From contig DLLB01000099.1 in the NCBI GenBank assembly GCA_002477905.1, forward strand, positions 9,050-23,519: a stretch of DNA of 14,470 nt. Reading direction: 5' to 3'. This document shows, in pieces, positions 5,520-12,088 of the stretch; the stretch's first letter is position 1, and each line of letters opens with the position of its first letter. The translations under genes and the position numbers were made by a program. This stretch comes from Clostridiales bacterium UBA7573. Its GTDB lineage: Bacteria > Bacillota > Clostridia > Oscillospirales > CAG-272. The notes under the pieces are model-generated. The model searched no databases. It saw only the letters and a list, made by a program, of their open reading frames with translations, and was not told the DNA's origin.

Positions 5520-5582
5520 CTCCTTCGCACGCAGTTTCGCTTACGCAATTCTGATGCTTCATCGGAAGATTCAATTTATTTC

Positions 5583-5611
5583 ATTGTAGCACAATCTCGT
5601 AGGCTTGTCAA
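5583..5611 (-). promoter_or_regulatory. Promoter of the riboswitch-symporter transcript
   Basis: TTGACA (5606-5611), a 17-base spacer and TACAAT (5583-5588) on the minus strand. Transcription should begin near 5576, about 57 bases before the aptamer and about 238 bases before the symporter ATG. Confidence 0.85.
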
Positions 5612-5642
5612 GAGGTTATGGACAGTTTTTTTCTCTTTTTTG

Positions 5643-5669
5643 AAAAAAGCGTGAATATCGGTTACACGC
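5643..5669 (-). terminator. Terminator of the D-lactate dehydrogenase gene
   Basis: On the minus strand GCGTG (5665-5669) pairs with CACGC (5649-5653) around an 11-base loop, followed by six T residues. The stem includes the gene's own stop codon region (TAA at 5662-5664). The stem is short, so it may be leaky into the symporter leader. Confidence 0.6.
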
Positions 5670-6648
5670 GGTTCTCTGCTTTCACACTGCCATTCTGAAA
5701 ATCCACGGCATTCTGCAACGTTGTTTGACTGATGGCTTGCAGTGCTTCCTTGGTAAAAAAGCCCTGATGGGAAGTGACAATCACATTCGGAAAAGACAGG
5801 AGCCGTGCAGTCACGGAAGATTCCAGAATGTCGTCCTCCCGATTTTCAAATACATTCTGTGCTTCTTCCTCATACACATCCAAGCCGATTCCCGCAAATT
5901 TATGCCGCCGGATTCCGGCAATGAGATCCTGCGTGCCGATCAGCGCACCGCGGGAAGTATTGACCAAGATCACGCCGTCCTTCATTTTATCAATTGCGGC
6001 GGCGTCGATCATATGATAGGTTTCTTCCGTCAGTGGGCAATGCAGAGAAATCAGATCACTTTCTTTGAGCAGAGTATCCAGATCCGTGTAGGTAACAAAC
6101 GGAAGTTCCGGATTGGGATATTTATCATACGCCAAGACGCGCATACCCAGTCCCGCCACTGCGCGGCACATCGCGCCGCCGATTTTGCCCGTGCCGATAA
6201 TGCCCGCGCATTTTCCATGCAGTGTAACGCCGGCAAGTCCCTGCAAACTGAAATTATTTTCCCGCACCTTGATATAGGCTTTATGAATGTGACGGTTTAC
6301 GGCAAACGCAAGCGCGAGCGCATGCTCCGCAATTGCCTCCGGAGAATAACTGGGGACGCGCAAGACTGTGATCCGAAGTTCCTTTGCCGCGTCCAGATCC
6401 ACATTGTTATAGCCCGCGCATCGTAACAGAACCAGCCGGATCCCATTTTGCGCGGCGACTGTCAACGCAGCGCGATCGGCATTATCCAATACAAACAAGC
6501 AAATTGCATCATAGCCCGCACACAGCCGCGCGGTCTGCGCATCAAAATTTCCGGCAAGATAAGAGATCTGCACCGTCGGAAAATCCGCAAGCGCCGTCCG
6601 GAAGGCTTCTTCATCGTACGGTTTGACATCATACATTAAAATTTTCAC
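5662..6648 (-). CDS. ldhA: D-lactate dehydrogenase (2-hydroxyacid dehydrogenase family)
   Basis: Reduces pyruvate to D-lactate with NADH in the cytoplasm, regenerating NAD+ during fermentation. The 328 residues match the length of E. coli LdhA-type enzymes. The NAD-binding motif GTGKIG is at about 152-157. The catalytic triad is visible as Arg233 (NTSRGAL), Glu262 (DVYEEE) and His294 (SHQGFFT). The C-terminal ISQTTLQN stretch is typical of the LdhA branch rather than of phosphoglycerate dehydrogenases. The start is GTG 6648, with AAAGGGG 7 bases upstream; a frame back to TTG 6669 overlaps that Shine-Dalgarno site and is unlikely. It is a single-gene unit with its own promoter (6679-6707) and terminator. 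A closely related 2-hydroxyacid dehydrogenase specificity cannot be excluded. Confidence 0.9.
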   Translation of the reverse strand: MKILMYDVKPYDEEAFRTALADFPTVQISYLAGNFDAQTARLCAGYDAICLFVLDNADRAALTVAAQNGIRLVLLRCAGYNNVDLDAAKELRITVLRVPSYSPEAIAEHALALAFAVNRHIHKAYIKVRENNFSLQGLAGVTLHGKCAGIIGTGKIGGAMCRAVAGLGMRVLAYDKYPNPELPFVTYTDLDTLLKESDLISLHCPLTEETYHMIDAAAIDKMKDGVILVNTSRGALIGTQDLIAGIRRHKFAGIGLDVYEEEAQNVFENREDDILESSVTARLLSFPNVIVTSHQGFFTKEALQAISQTTLQNAVDFQNGSVKAENRV

Positions 6649-6678
6649 TGGTTTTCCCCTTTGCAACAAAGTGCTTTC

Positions 6679-6707
6679 ATCGTAGCATACTTTTTCCGAA
6701 AAGTCAA
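6679..6707 (-). promoter_or_regulatory. Promoter of ldhA
   Basis: TTGACT (6702-6707), a 17-base spacer and TACGAT (6679-6684) on the minus strand, about 30 bases before the GTG start. No Rex-like dyad was obvious over it. Confidence 0.75.
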
Positions 6708-6779
6708 GCCTTTATACGGCGGAAGTCCCCGAAAATGCGCGGAGATTCTATGATTTTGCAAAAAACACCGACCGTATCA

Positions 6780-6808
6780 TTGACATCCCTGCGATTCTGT
6801 GTTATACT
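6780..6808 (+). promoter_or_regulatory. Promoter of the GNAT-shikimate kinase operon
   Basis: TTGACA (6780-6785), a 17-base spacer and TATACT (6803-6808) on the plus strand, ending 30 bases before the ATG at 6839. It lies back to back with the ldhA promoter. Confidence 0.85.
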
Positions 6809-6838
6809 GAAAATATCTTTCCAAAGAAAGGAACGGCT

Positions 6839-7471
6839 ATGACGGAAATTGACACAAAGCTCTGGAAAAAACGGTTTCAGCACATCCCCGTCCTGCAAAC
6901 GCCGCGGCTGTATCTGCGCCGCATGACGCCGCATGACGCCGCGGATATGTACGATTACGCGCGGCTTCCGCAAGTCACCGAATATCTGCTGTGGCGACCG
7001 CATCCGTCCAAAGCCTATACCGCACAGTATCTTTCCCAGATCCAGGCAGATTATCGTGCGGGGCGCTTTTTTGACTGGGGAATCATTGACCGGCAAAGCG
7101 ACCGATTGATCGGTACCTGCGGCTTTACCACACTGGATTTTGCAAATTTCGTCGGGGAGATCGGGTATGTGTTGCATCCGGCTTTTTCCGGACGTGGGCT
7201 TGCGACGGAAGCCGCGACGGAAGTGATGAAATTCGGCTTTTACGAGATCGGTCTGCACCGCGTGGAAGCGCACTATATGGCAGAAAACATGCAAAGTCTG
7301 CGCGTAATGGAACGGCTGGGTATGCATCCGGAGGGGATTCACCGCGCAATGTTATTTGTAAAGGGCGCGTTCCGCGACATCGGGATCTGCGCGATCTTAC
7401 GGGAGGAATTTGAAGCAATCTATGGGACAGAAGCAGATCATCGCATTGATTGGCATGCTCGGATGCGGTAA
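6839..7471 (+). CDS. GNAT N-acetyltransferase, RimJ/RimL-like
   Basis: Predicted to transfer an acetyl group from acetyl-CoA to an amine, possibly a protein N-terminus or a small molecule; the substrate is unknown. It is 210 residues, slightly longer than a typical single GNAT domain (~180). Motifs: LQTPRLYLRRM near residues 19-29 (the usual RimJ/RimL beginning), the acetyl-CoA loop SGRGLATEA at 117-125, and the LHRVEAHYMAENMQSLRVME stretch at about 139-158, typical of the family. The start ATG has AAAGGA (6827-6832) 6 bases upstream and follows a clear promoter. Its last ~50 bases overlap the next gene in another frame, so the two are co-transcribed and probably translationally coupled. Confidence 0.9.
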   Translation: MTEIDTKLWKKRFQHIPVLQTPRLYLRRMTPHDAADMYDYARLPQVTEYLLWRPHPSKAYTAQYLSQIQADYRAGRFFDWGIIDRQSDRLIGTCGFTTLDFANFVGEIGYVLHPAFSGRGLATEAATEVMKFGFYEIGLHRVEAHYMAENMQSLRVMERLGMHPEGIHRAMLFVKGAFRDIGICAILREEFEAIYGTEADHRIDWHARMR

Positions 7472-7991
7472 AACCACCGTAGGACGCATTTTAGCTTCCA
7501 AAAGCAACGCGGTCTTTTACGATCTGGACGCCTGTCTTGCCAAACTCTATGACAAGCCGGTGGCTCAGCTTTATACGGAACTGGGGGAATCCGCATTTCG
7601 CGCGGCGGAAGCCAAGGCGCTTGCGCGACTGGAAACGGAATTTTTCTCCGCACCGTATCCTGTCATCCTGTCCTGCGGCGGCGGGGTGGTCTGTGGAGAA
7701 GCGAGCCGGACATGGCTTGCCCGCCATGCCTACACCATTTGGATTATGCGGAAGCAACAGTTGGTTTTGCAAAATCCGCGGGTTTTGCACCGGCCGCCGA
7801 TTTGTGACGATCCGGCACGATACGCCGCACTGTTGCAAATGCGCGCACCGCTTTACCGCGCCTGTTGCAATTTACAGGTAGAAAATCATCATGCCGTGCG
7901 CACTGCGCTTTCTCTGCTCTGTGTGTTGCAAAAGAAAGGACTTTTGCAAACAAAAACGGAGACAGACGAGCCTGCGGCGGGAAAGATGTAA
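7422..7991 (+). CDS. aroK: Shikimate kinase
   Basis: Phosphorylates shikimate at the 3-OH with ATP, the fifth step of chorismate synthesis. It is 189 residues and cytoplasmic. Seen: Walker A G-MLGC-GKT (residues 11-18), acidic DLD (34-36), Arg60 in GESAFRAAE, the CGGG shikimate-binding motif (85-88), a lid RPP (124-126, where the family often has RPLL) and Arg141 before PLY. The start is uncertain. The ATG at 7422 gives the natural N-terminus but lies 15 bases from GGGAGG (7401-7406). TTG 7410 is in frame but only 3 bases away. Either way the gene overlaps the preceding acetyltransferase by 50-62 bases. No other aromatic-pathway genes are in view. The C-terminal ~20 residues are polar and may be dispensable. 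Confidence 0.85.
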   Translation: MGQKQIIALIGMLGCGKTTVGRILASKSNAVFYDLDACLAKLYDKPVAQLYTELGESAFRAAEAKALARLETEFFSAPYPVILSCGGGVVCGEASRTWLARHAYTIWIMRKQQLVLQNPRVLHRPPICDDPARYAALLQMRAPLYRACCNLQVENHHAVRTALSLLCVLQKKGLLQTKTETDEPAAGKM

Positions 7992-8018
7992 ATGTAGCGT
8001 GAATTTTTCAAAAAAAAC

Positions 8019-8047
8019 TTGCTTTTTTCACCAAATGCGCGTATAAT
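8019..8047 (+). promoter_or_regulatory. Promoter of yajC
   Basis: TTGCTT (8019-8024), a 17-base spacer and perfect TATAAT (8042-8047) on the plus strand, 71 bases before the yajC ATG. An A/T-rich stretch lies just upstream. No hairpin terminator is visible after the shikimate kinase gene, so read-through into yajC is also possible. Confidence 0.8.
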
Positions 8048-8118
8048 AAATGCAGTTTTTGTTTTTGTAAGCAATCTATTACAGGACAAGCAAATTCAGA
8101 TTGGGAGGGTTCCTTTTT

Positions 8119-8478
8119 ATGACTGATTGCATGAATTTCTTTTTGGCAGACACCACAACGACCGGCAAAAGCGGCGGTTGGGTGATGTGGGCAATGATCG
8201 CATTGCTCGTCGTTTTCTTTTGGTTTTTCATTATGCGTCCGCAACGCAAGCAGGAAAAGCAGGCGCGGGATATGCGCGCGTCCTTGCAGGTGGGAGATGA
8301 AATTACAACCATCGGCGGCATTATCGGCAAGATTGTCAGCATCAAAGATGAAACGTTGGTAATTGAAACCACCGGTGCGGCAACAAAGATTCGGATTCTC
8401 AACACCGCAGTACGCAATGTGGACGTCAAAGCCGAGGACGCTTTAACGCCTGCAAAAGACAAGAAAGAAACCAAATAA
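8119..8478 (+). CDS. yajC: Preprotein translocase subunit YajC
   Basis: Small single-pass membrane accessory of the Sec translocon, associated with SecDF in protein export. It is 119 residues, normal for the family. A transmembrane helix spans about residues 20-39 and is followed at once by the signature MRPQRKQEK (39-47). Next comes the conserved globular part LQVGDEITTIGGIIGKI (56-72), then a Lys/Glu-rich tail. The start is the ATG at 8119, with GGGAGGG (8103-8109) 9 bases upstream. secD/secF, the usual neighbours, are not here; a terminator follows directly, so yajC forms its own unit. Confidence 0.95.
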   Translation: MTDCMNFFLADTTTTGKSGGWVMWAMIALLVVFFWFFIMRPQRKQEKQARDMRASLQVGDEITTIGGIIGKIVSIKDETLVIETTGAATKIRILNTAVRNVDVKAEDALTPAKDKKETK

Positions 8479-8505
8479 ACAGCAGATTTGCCCTGCTGTA
8501 CATAG

Positions 8506-8542
8506 AAAAGTACGCGCCATTTCAAATGGCGCGTACTTTTTT
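8506..8542. terminator. Strong bidirectional terminator between yajC and folD
   Basis: A perfect 11-pair stem (GTACGCGCCAT at 8510-8520 with its complement at 8526-8536) has loop TTCAA, flanked by AAAA before and TTTTTT after. It serves the convergent genes yajC and folD. Confidence 0.93.
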
Positions 8543-8565
8543 CCCTGAAAAGACCATCGGCACGC

Positions 8566-9396
8566 TTATTCCTCTGCCGCACGCACGGTATTCTGCAACA
8601 ACATGGCAATGGTCATCGGTCCCACGCCGCCCGGAACCGGCGTAATGTAGGAAGCAATCGGTTCCACTGCCGCAAAATCCACATCTCCGGTCAATTTTCC
8701 ATCCGCTCCGCGGTTGATGCCAACGTCAATAACAACTGCTCCTGGCTTCACCATATCCGCCGTTAAGAAATTCGCACGTCCGACCGCAACCACAATCACA
8801 TCCGCGCGGCGACAAACTGCCGCAAGATCTTTGGTTTTGGAATGGCAAATGGTCACCGTTGCATTTTTATGTAATAACAGCATCGCCTGCGGTTTGCCGA
8901 CAATATTGCTTCGTCCGACCACCACACATTCTTTTCCTGCCACATCCACTCCGCTTTTTTCAAGCAATACCATCACGCCGGCGGGGGTGCAGGGAGCAAA
9001 GCGATAGTTTCCGAGCATGATCTTCCCCACGTTGACCGGATGAAAGGCATCCACATCCTTGTCGGGGGAAATCGCGGCGATGACAGTTTCTTCCTGCAGA
9101 TGTTTGGGCAAGGGCAACTGCACCAAAATTCCGTGGATCTGCGGTGCTTCATTCAACGTCTCAATCAAAGACAACAGTTCTGCCTGCGTCGTTTCTTTCG
9201 GCAAGGTATAGGATTCGGAATAAATGCCGATCTCCTCGCACGCTTTCTGCTTATTGCGGACATACACCTGAGAGGCGGGATCGTCCCCCACCAAAATTAC
9301 GGCAAGTCCCGGTTTCTTCGGCATACCTGCCACTTTTTCTTTGAGTTCTGCGCGCACCTGCGCCGCAATCTGTTTTCCGTCAATTCTGATCGCCAT
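8566..9396 (-). CDS. folD: Bifunctional methylene-THF dehydrogenase / methenyl-THF cyclohydrolase
   Basis: Interconverts 5,10-methylene-THF, methenyl-THF and 10-formyl-THF with NADP(H), supplying one-carbon units for purines and formyl-Met. It is a complete 276 residues. Active-site residues are visible: Tyr45 and Lys49 (SQVYVRNK), Gln93 (LVQLPLP) and Asp116 (DKDVDAFHP). The nucleotide-binding GRSNIVGKP (161-169) and C-terminal PVPGGVGPMT are also present. The start is the ATG at 9396, 7 bases after AAAGGAG; an ATG two codons earlier is too close to that site. The Shine-Dalgarno site overlaps the yfmH stop codon (TAAAGGAG), so it is the last gene of the yfmF-yfmH-folD operon and translationally coupled. 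Confidence 0.97.
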   Translation of the reverse strand: MAIRIDGKQIAAQVRAELKEKVAGMPKKPGLAVILVGDDPASQVYVRNKQKACEEIGIYSESYTLPKETTQAELLSLIETLNEAPQIHGILVQLPLPKHLQEETVIAAISPDKDVDAFHPVNVGKIMLGNYRFAPCTPAGVMVLLEKSGVDVAGKECVVVGRSNIVGKPQAMLLLHKNATVTICHSKTKDLAAVCRRADVIVVAVGRANFLTADMVKPGAVVIDVGINRGADGKLTGDVDFAAVEPIASYITPVPGGVGPMTIAMLLQNTVRAAEE

Positions 9397-9408
9397 ATGC
9401 ATTCTCCT

Positions 9409-10713
9409 TTATATTCTATGATCTTTCTCTGTGGGTAGCGGCTCGATCACGGACATTGCCATCCGCTTTTCGTCACAATACGGTTCCAGCGCAGTCATAA
9501 CATCTGCATAGGTCAGTTGTGCCAGCGCATCCAAAACATCAAACAAATCGGTGCCGTCCATCAAGGATTCCACAAACTGATTTCCCAGATTCTCCACCGA
9601 ATCCAGCATCCGCACCTGGGATGCGTACAAAGAACGCTTCACTGCTTCAAACAGCGTCGGATCCATTCCCTGCGCTTTCATTTTCCGGATCGCGTCTGTC
9701 ACCGCGTCGTAGATTTCTTCCGGATCGTCCGCTTCTCCGCTGACGACACAAAACGCATACGTCTGTGCCTGTTTGGACTCCACGGACAGCATCTGACTCA
9801 GTTTCCCCGTTTCATACAAATGCTGGTACAAATCCCCGCATTCTCCGAACAAAACACCTTCCAGTACTGCCTGCGCACACTGTGCAAGCAGACAAGCCTT
9901 TTGGTCCTGCGGAAGCGGCGGGAGTTTCCAACCGATTGAAAACAGCGGTCTTGCCACCTGCATCTGTTTTTTGCTTCGCTTGCAAAAAACGACCGGAGAT
10001 TCTTCCGCGTACAGGCGTTTCACCGGACACGGCGGCTGTGGTTGCAACTGTTCATCACAAACCCGCAGCACTTCTTCCGTGGTCACATTCCCGCAAACGC
10101 ACAGCACCATATTGTGCAGATTGTAAAAGGTATGATAAATCTGATAGAGGATCTGCGGCGTGATCGGGGCAATGGATTCCACCGTACCGGCAACCGGAAT
10201 CCGGATGGTGTGTTCCGCATACAGATTTTCCATTAAGGCATAGAAGACCCGATCATTCGGATTGTCCTCGCCCATGCGGATTTCTTCCCCGATGATTCCC
10301 TGTTCCTTTGCCACATTTGCGTCGGTAAAGTAAGGATGTGTAACAAACTGTAACAGGTGCGCAAGCGACTCTGCAAAATGATCCGTACAGGTAAACAGAT
10401 ACGCCGTATGGTCAAAGGTCGTATAGGCGTTGGCATCGGCGCCGGTTTCGGAAAATCGCACAAACGCGTCCGTGCCGTCCTCCTGCTCAAACATTTTATG
10501 CTCTAAAAAATGCGCCACGCCGTCCGGCACCCGCACCGTCTGCCCGTCGGCTGTCACAAAATCCCGATCCACAGAGCCATAGCGCGTCGCAAACACCGCA
10601 TAGGTGCTTGCCCCCTCTTTCGGCAAAACATACACGTCCAGTCCGCTTTTATGGTGTACGCAAGTATAAGCTTGCTGTAACTGAGGATTGGTTTTGGTAT
10701 AACGGTCGTCCAT
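9409..10713 (-). CDS. yfmH: M16 metallopeptidase, YfmH-like (active subunit)
   Basis: Zinc peptidase of the insulinase/mitochondrial processing peptidase family, 434 residues. The inverted zinc motif HFLEH (68-72) is intact, and the third ligand is in GEEI (Glu143/144), followed by the family's DNPNDR. The next gene upstream encodes a partner without this motif, matching the YfmF/YfmH pairs of Bacillota. Those pairs are annotated as associated with 5-aminopentanol modification of elongation factor P; the molecular role is not deduced here. The ATG at 10713 overlaps the yfmF stop by one base (TAATG) with GGAGG just before it, so the two subunits are probably made in equal amounts. Confidence 0.9.
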   Translation of the reverse strand: MDDRYTKTNPQLQQAYTCVHHKSGLDVYVLPKEGASTYAVFATRYGSVDRDFVTADGQTVRVPDGVAHFLEHKMFEQEDGTDAFVRFSETGADANAYTTFDHTAYLFTCTDHFAESLAHLLQFVTHPYFTDANVAKEQGIIGEEIRMGEDNPNDRVFYALMENLYAEHTIRIPVAGTVESIAPITPQILYQIYHTFYNLHNMVLCVCGNVTTEEVLRVCDEQLQPQPPCPVKRLYAEESPVVFCKRSKKQMQVARPLFSIGWKLPPLPQDQKACLLAQCAQAVLEGVLFGECGDLYQHLYETGKLSQMLSVESKQAQTYAFCVVSGEADDPEEIYDAVTDAIRKMKAQGMDPTLFEAVKRSLYASQVRMLDSVENLGNQFVESLMDGTDLFDVLDALAQLTYADVMTALEPYCDEKRMAMSVIEPLPTEKDHRI

Positions 10714-12008
10714 TACGCGTTCTCCTCCGTTTTTTCTGTATTCTCCAAAAAATACACCGTATCCAACTCGATCTTCCGCGCGATTCTGGCAAGATCCTCC
10801 CCTGTGACCGCCGCAATCCGCGAAAGCGTTTGTTCAAAATCAGCATCCAGTCCGACCAAAGCACGGTGAAATGCAAAGCTTGCCATTTGCGCCGGTTCAT
10901 CCTCCATGCGCCGATAATCGCTTTGCAAAGATAATTTCGCCGCACTGAGTTCTTCCTCCGTCACATGCCCTTGGCGAATCTCGTCCAACTGGCGCAGGAT
11001 CTCCGCCTCCGCCTGCGCGCGATTCTTCGCAGACAATCCACTGTATACAAACATCAGTCCCTTACACAGATCCGAAGCACAGGCGCAATAGTAGCACAGG
11101 CTCTTTTCCTCGCGCACGTGTAAAAAGAGTTTGCTGATGGGAGAACCGCCAAACACGGCGTCAAACACGGCAAATACCGCGCTGTCCGTATCCCACAGCC
11201 GCGTATGCGTGCGGAATCCCATCACCAGCTGTCCCTGCTCTGTCTGCATGGATTCGGTAAAATGTCGAACATCCGTCACCGTCCGCTCTGCGGTCTTGCG
11301 TGCATCCAAAGACAGCGGCGCGCGGGAAATCGCGGCAAAACGGGAAACAAAGCGATCGGAAAAAGTCGCCGCGTCTTCCTCCTTGCCAAGAAAGGTCAGC
11401 TCTAAGGTTGCGGTCTTTTTCAGATTTTCATAAAAAGCGTATAAGGAGGCAGGCGTGATTTTCGCAGTTGCTTCCACACTGCCCTGTGCATTTACGGCAT
11501 ACGGTTCCCCCTCGCACATCAGTTGCGTGCAACGGGTGCGGGCATAGCGGCGCTTTTGATTCAGAAGCGATTGTATGGCAAGAATCTGATTGCGTTTTTC
11601 GCTTTCCACATATTCCGGCAAGAACGCACCGTTTTCCAGACGCGGGCAAAACAACGTCTGCAAAAGCAATTCACAGACGCCTGCGGTAATTTCCTCTGTT
11701 TTCGGCGCATAGCGATCCGCCAGCATGGACGCAAACAACAGAATAACCAACTGTTCCCCGCGCTTATAGGCAGTGCCGTTTACCACCGTGCCATACAATA
11801 ATTTTTGCTGTAACAGATAATCGCGCATGGTCGGATACTTTTCCGTCCCGCGTAAAAGCACTGCGGGTAACAGCGATCCCATAGCGGCATTTTCCTCGGT
11901 CAGGGGCAATACGAAATACGCGAACGCGTAATTACTTTTGAAACGATCGGAGGGGATGACAGTGTAGGAAATCCCCTCTGCGACCGATTTTCGGTTGGGT
12001 TGTATCAT
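10713..12008 (-). CDS. yfmF: M16 family protein, YfmF-like (non-catalytic partner)
   Basis: This 431-residue M16-fold protein lacks the HxxEH zinc motif: the equivalent region reads LLPAVLLRGTEKYP. It keeps the C-terminal Arg/Tyr substrate-binding motif (VREEKSLCYYCAC). This is the arrangement of a heterodimeric M16 peptidase in which one chain is structural and the other (YfmH, next gene) catalytic. The start ATG has AAGGAG 7 bases upstream and is the first gene of the operon, behind the promoter at 12060-12088. The symbol follows family naming used in Bacillota; orthology is inferred from pairing and motifs, not from a search. Confidence 0.87.
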   Translation of the reverse strand: MIQPNRKSVAEGISYTVIPSDRFKSNYAFAYFVLPLTEENAAMGSLLPAVLLRGTEKYPTMRDYLLQQKLLYGTVVNGTAYKRGEQLVILLFASMLADRYAPKTEEITAGVCELLLQTLFCPRLENGAFLPEYVESEKRNQILAIQSLLNQKRRYARTRCTQLMCEGEPYAVNAQGSVEATAKITPASLYAFYENLKKTATLELTFLGKEEDAATFSDRFVSRFAAISRAPLSLDARKTAERTVTDVRHFTESMQTEQGQLVMGFRTHTRLWDTDSAVFAVFDAVFGGSPISKLFLHVREEKSLCYYCACASDLCKGLMFVYSGLSAKNRAQAEAEILRQLDEIRQGHVTEEELSAAKLSLQSDYRRMEDEPAQMASFAFHRALVGLDADFEQTLSRIAAVTGEDLARIARKIELDTVYFLENTEKTEENA

Positions 12009-12028
12009 GGTGTATCTCCTTTTTTCCG

Positions 12029-12056
12029 AATATCCGGCATCCCAATGCCGGATATT
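12029..12056. repeat. 12-base perfect dyad at the 5' end of the yfmF transcript
   Basis: AATATCCGGCAT (12029-12040) and ATGCCGGATATT (12045-12056) are separated by four bases. The predicted transcription start (~12053) falls at its edge, so the yfmF mRNA would begin with this stem-loop. It could be a stabilising 5' hairpin or an operator. On the plus strand the stem is followed by a T-rich run and could also terminate antisense transcription. On the minus strand there is no T run, so it is not a terminator for the GH94 gene. Confidence 0.6.
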
Positions 12057-12059
12057 TTT

Positions 12060-12088
12060 ATTTTACACCATTTCTTCCGGTTTTTCAA
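12060..12088 (-). promoter_or_regulatory. Promoter of the yfmF-yfmH-folD operon
   Basis: TTGAAA (12083-12088), a 17-base spacer and TAAAAT (12060-12065) on the minus strand. It overlaps the last codons of the upstream GH94 gene (stop at 12063-12065). Confidence 0.6.

Noticed and set aside
4436..5554. A long plus-strand frame of 372 codons opposite the symporter
   Set aside because: The minus-strand symporter has clear family motifs, promoter, riboswitch and ribosome-binding site. The plus frame is Arg/His/Cys-rich shadow sequence that runs through the riboswitch.
5520..5576. A second glycine aptamer upstream of the first
   Set aside because: The conserved core (CTCAGG.AAAAGGAC and GCCGAAGG-like elements) is absent, and the distance to the promoter leaves too little room.
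12029..12056. Terminator for the GH94 gene
   Set aside because: The stem is strong but on the minus strand it is followed by CGGAAAAAAGG, not a T run. A promoter spans the GH94 stop instead.
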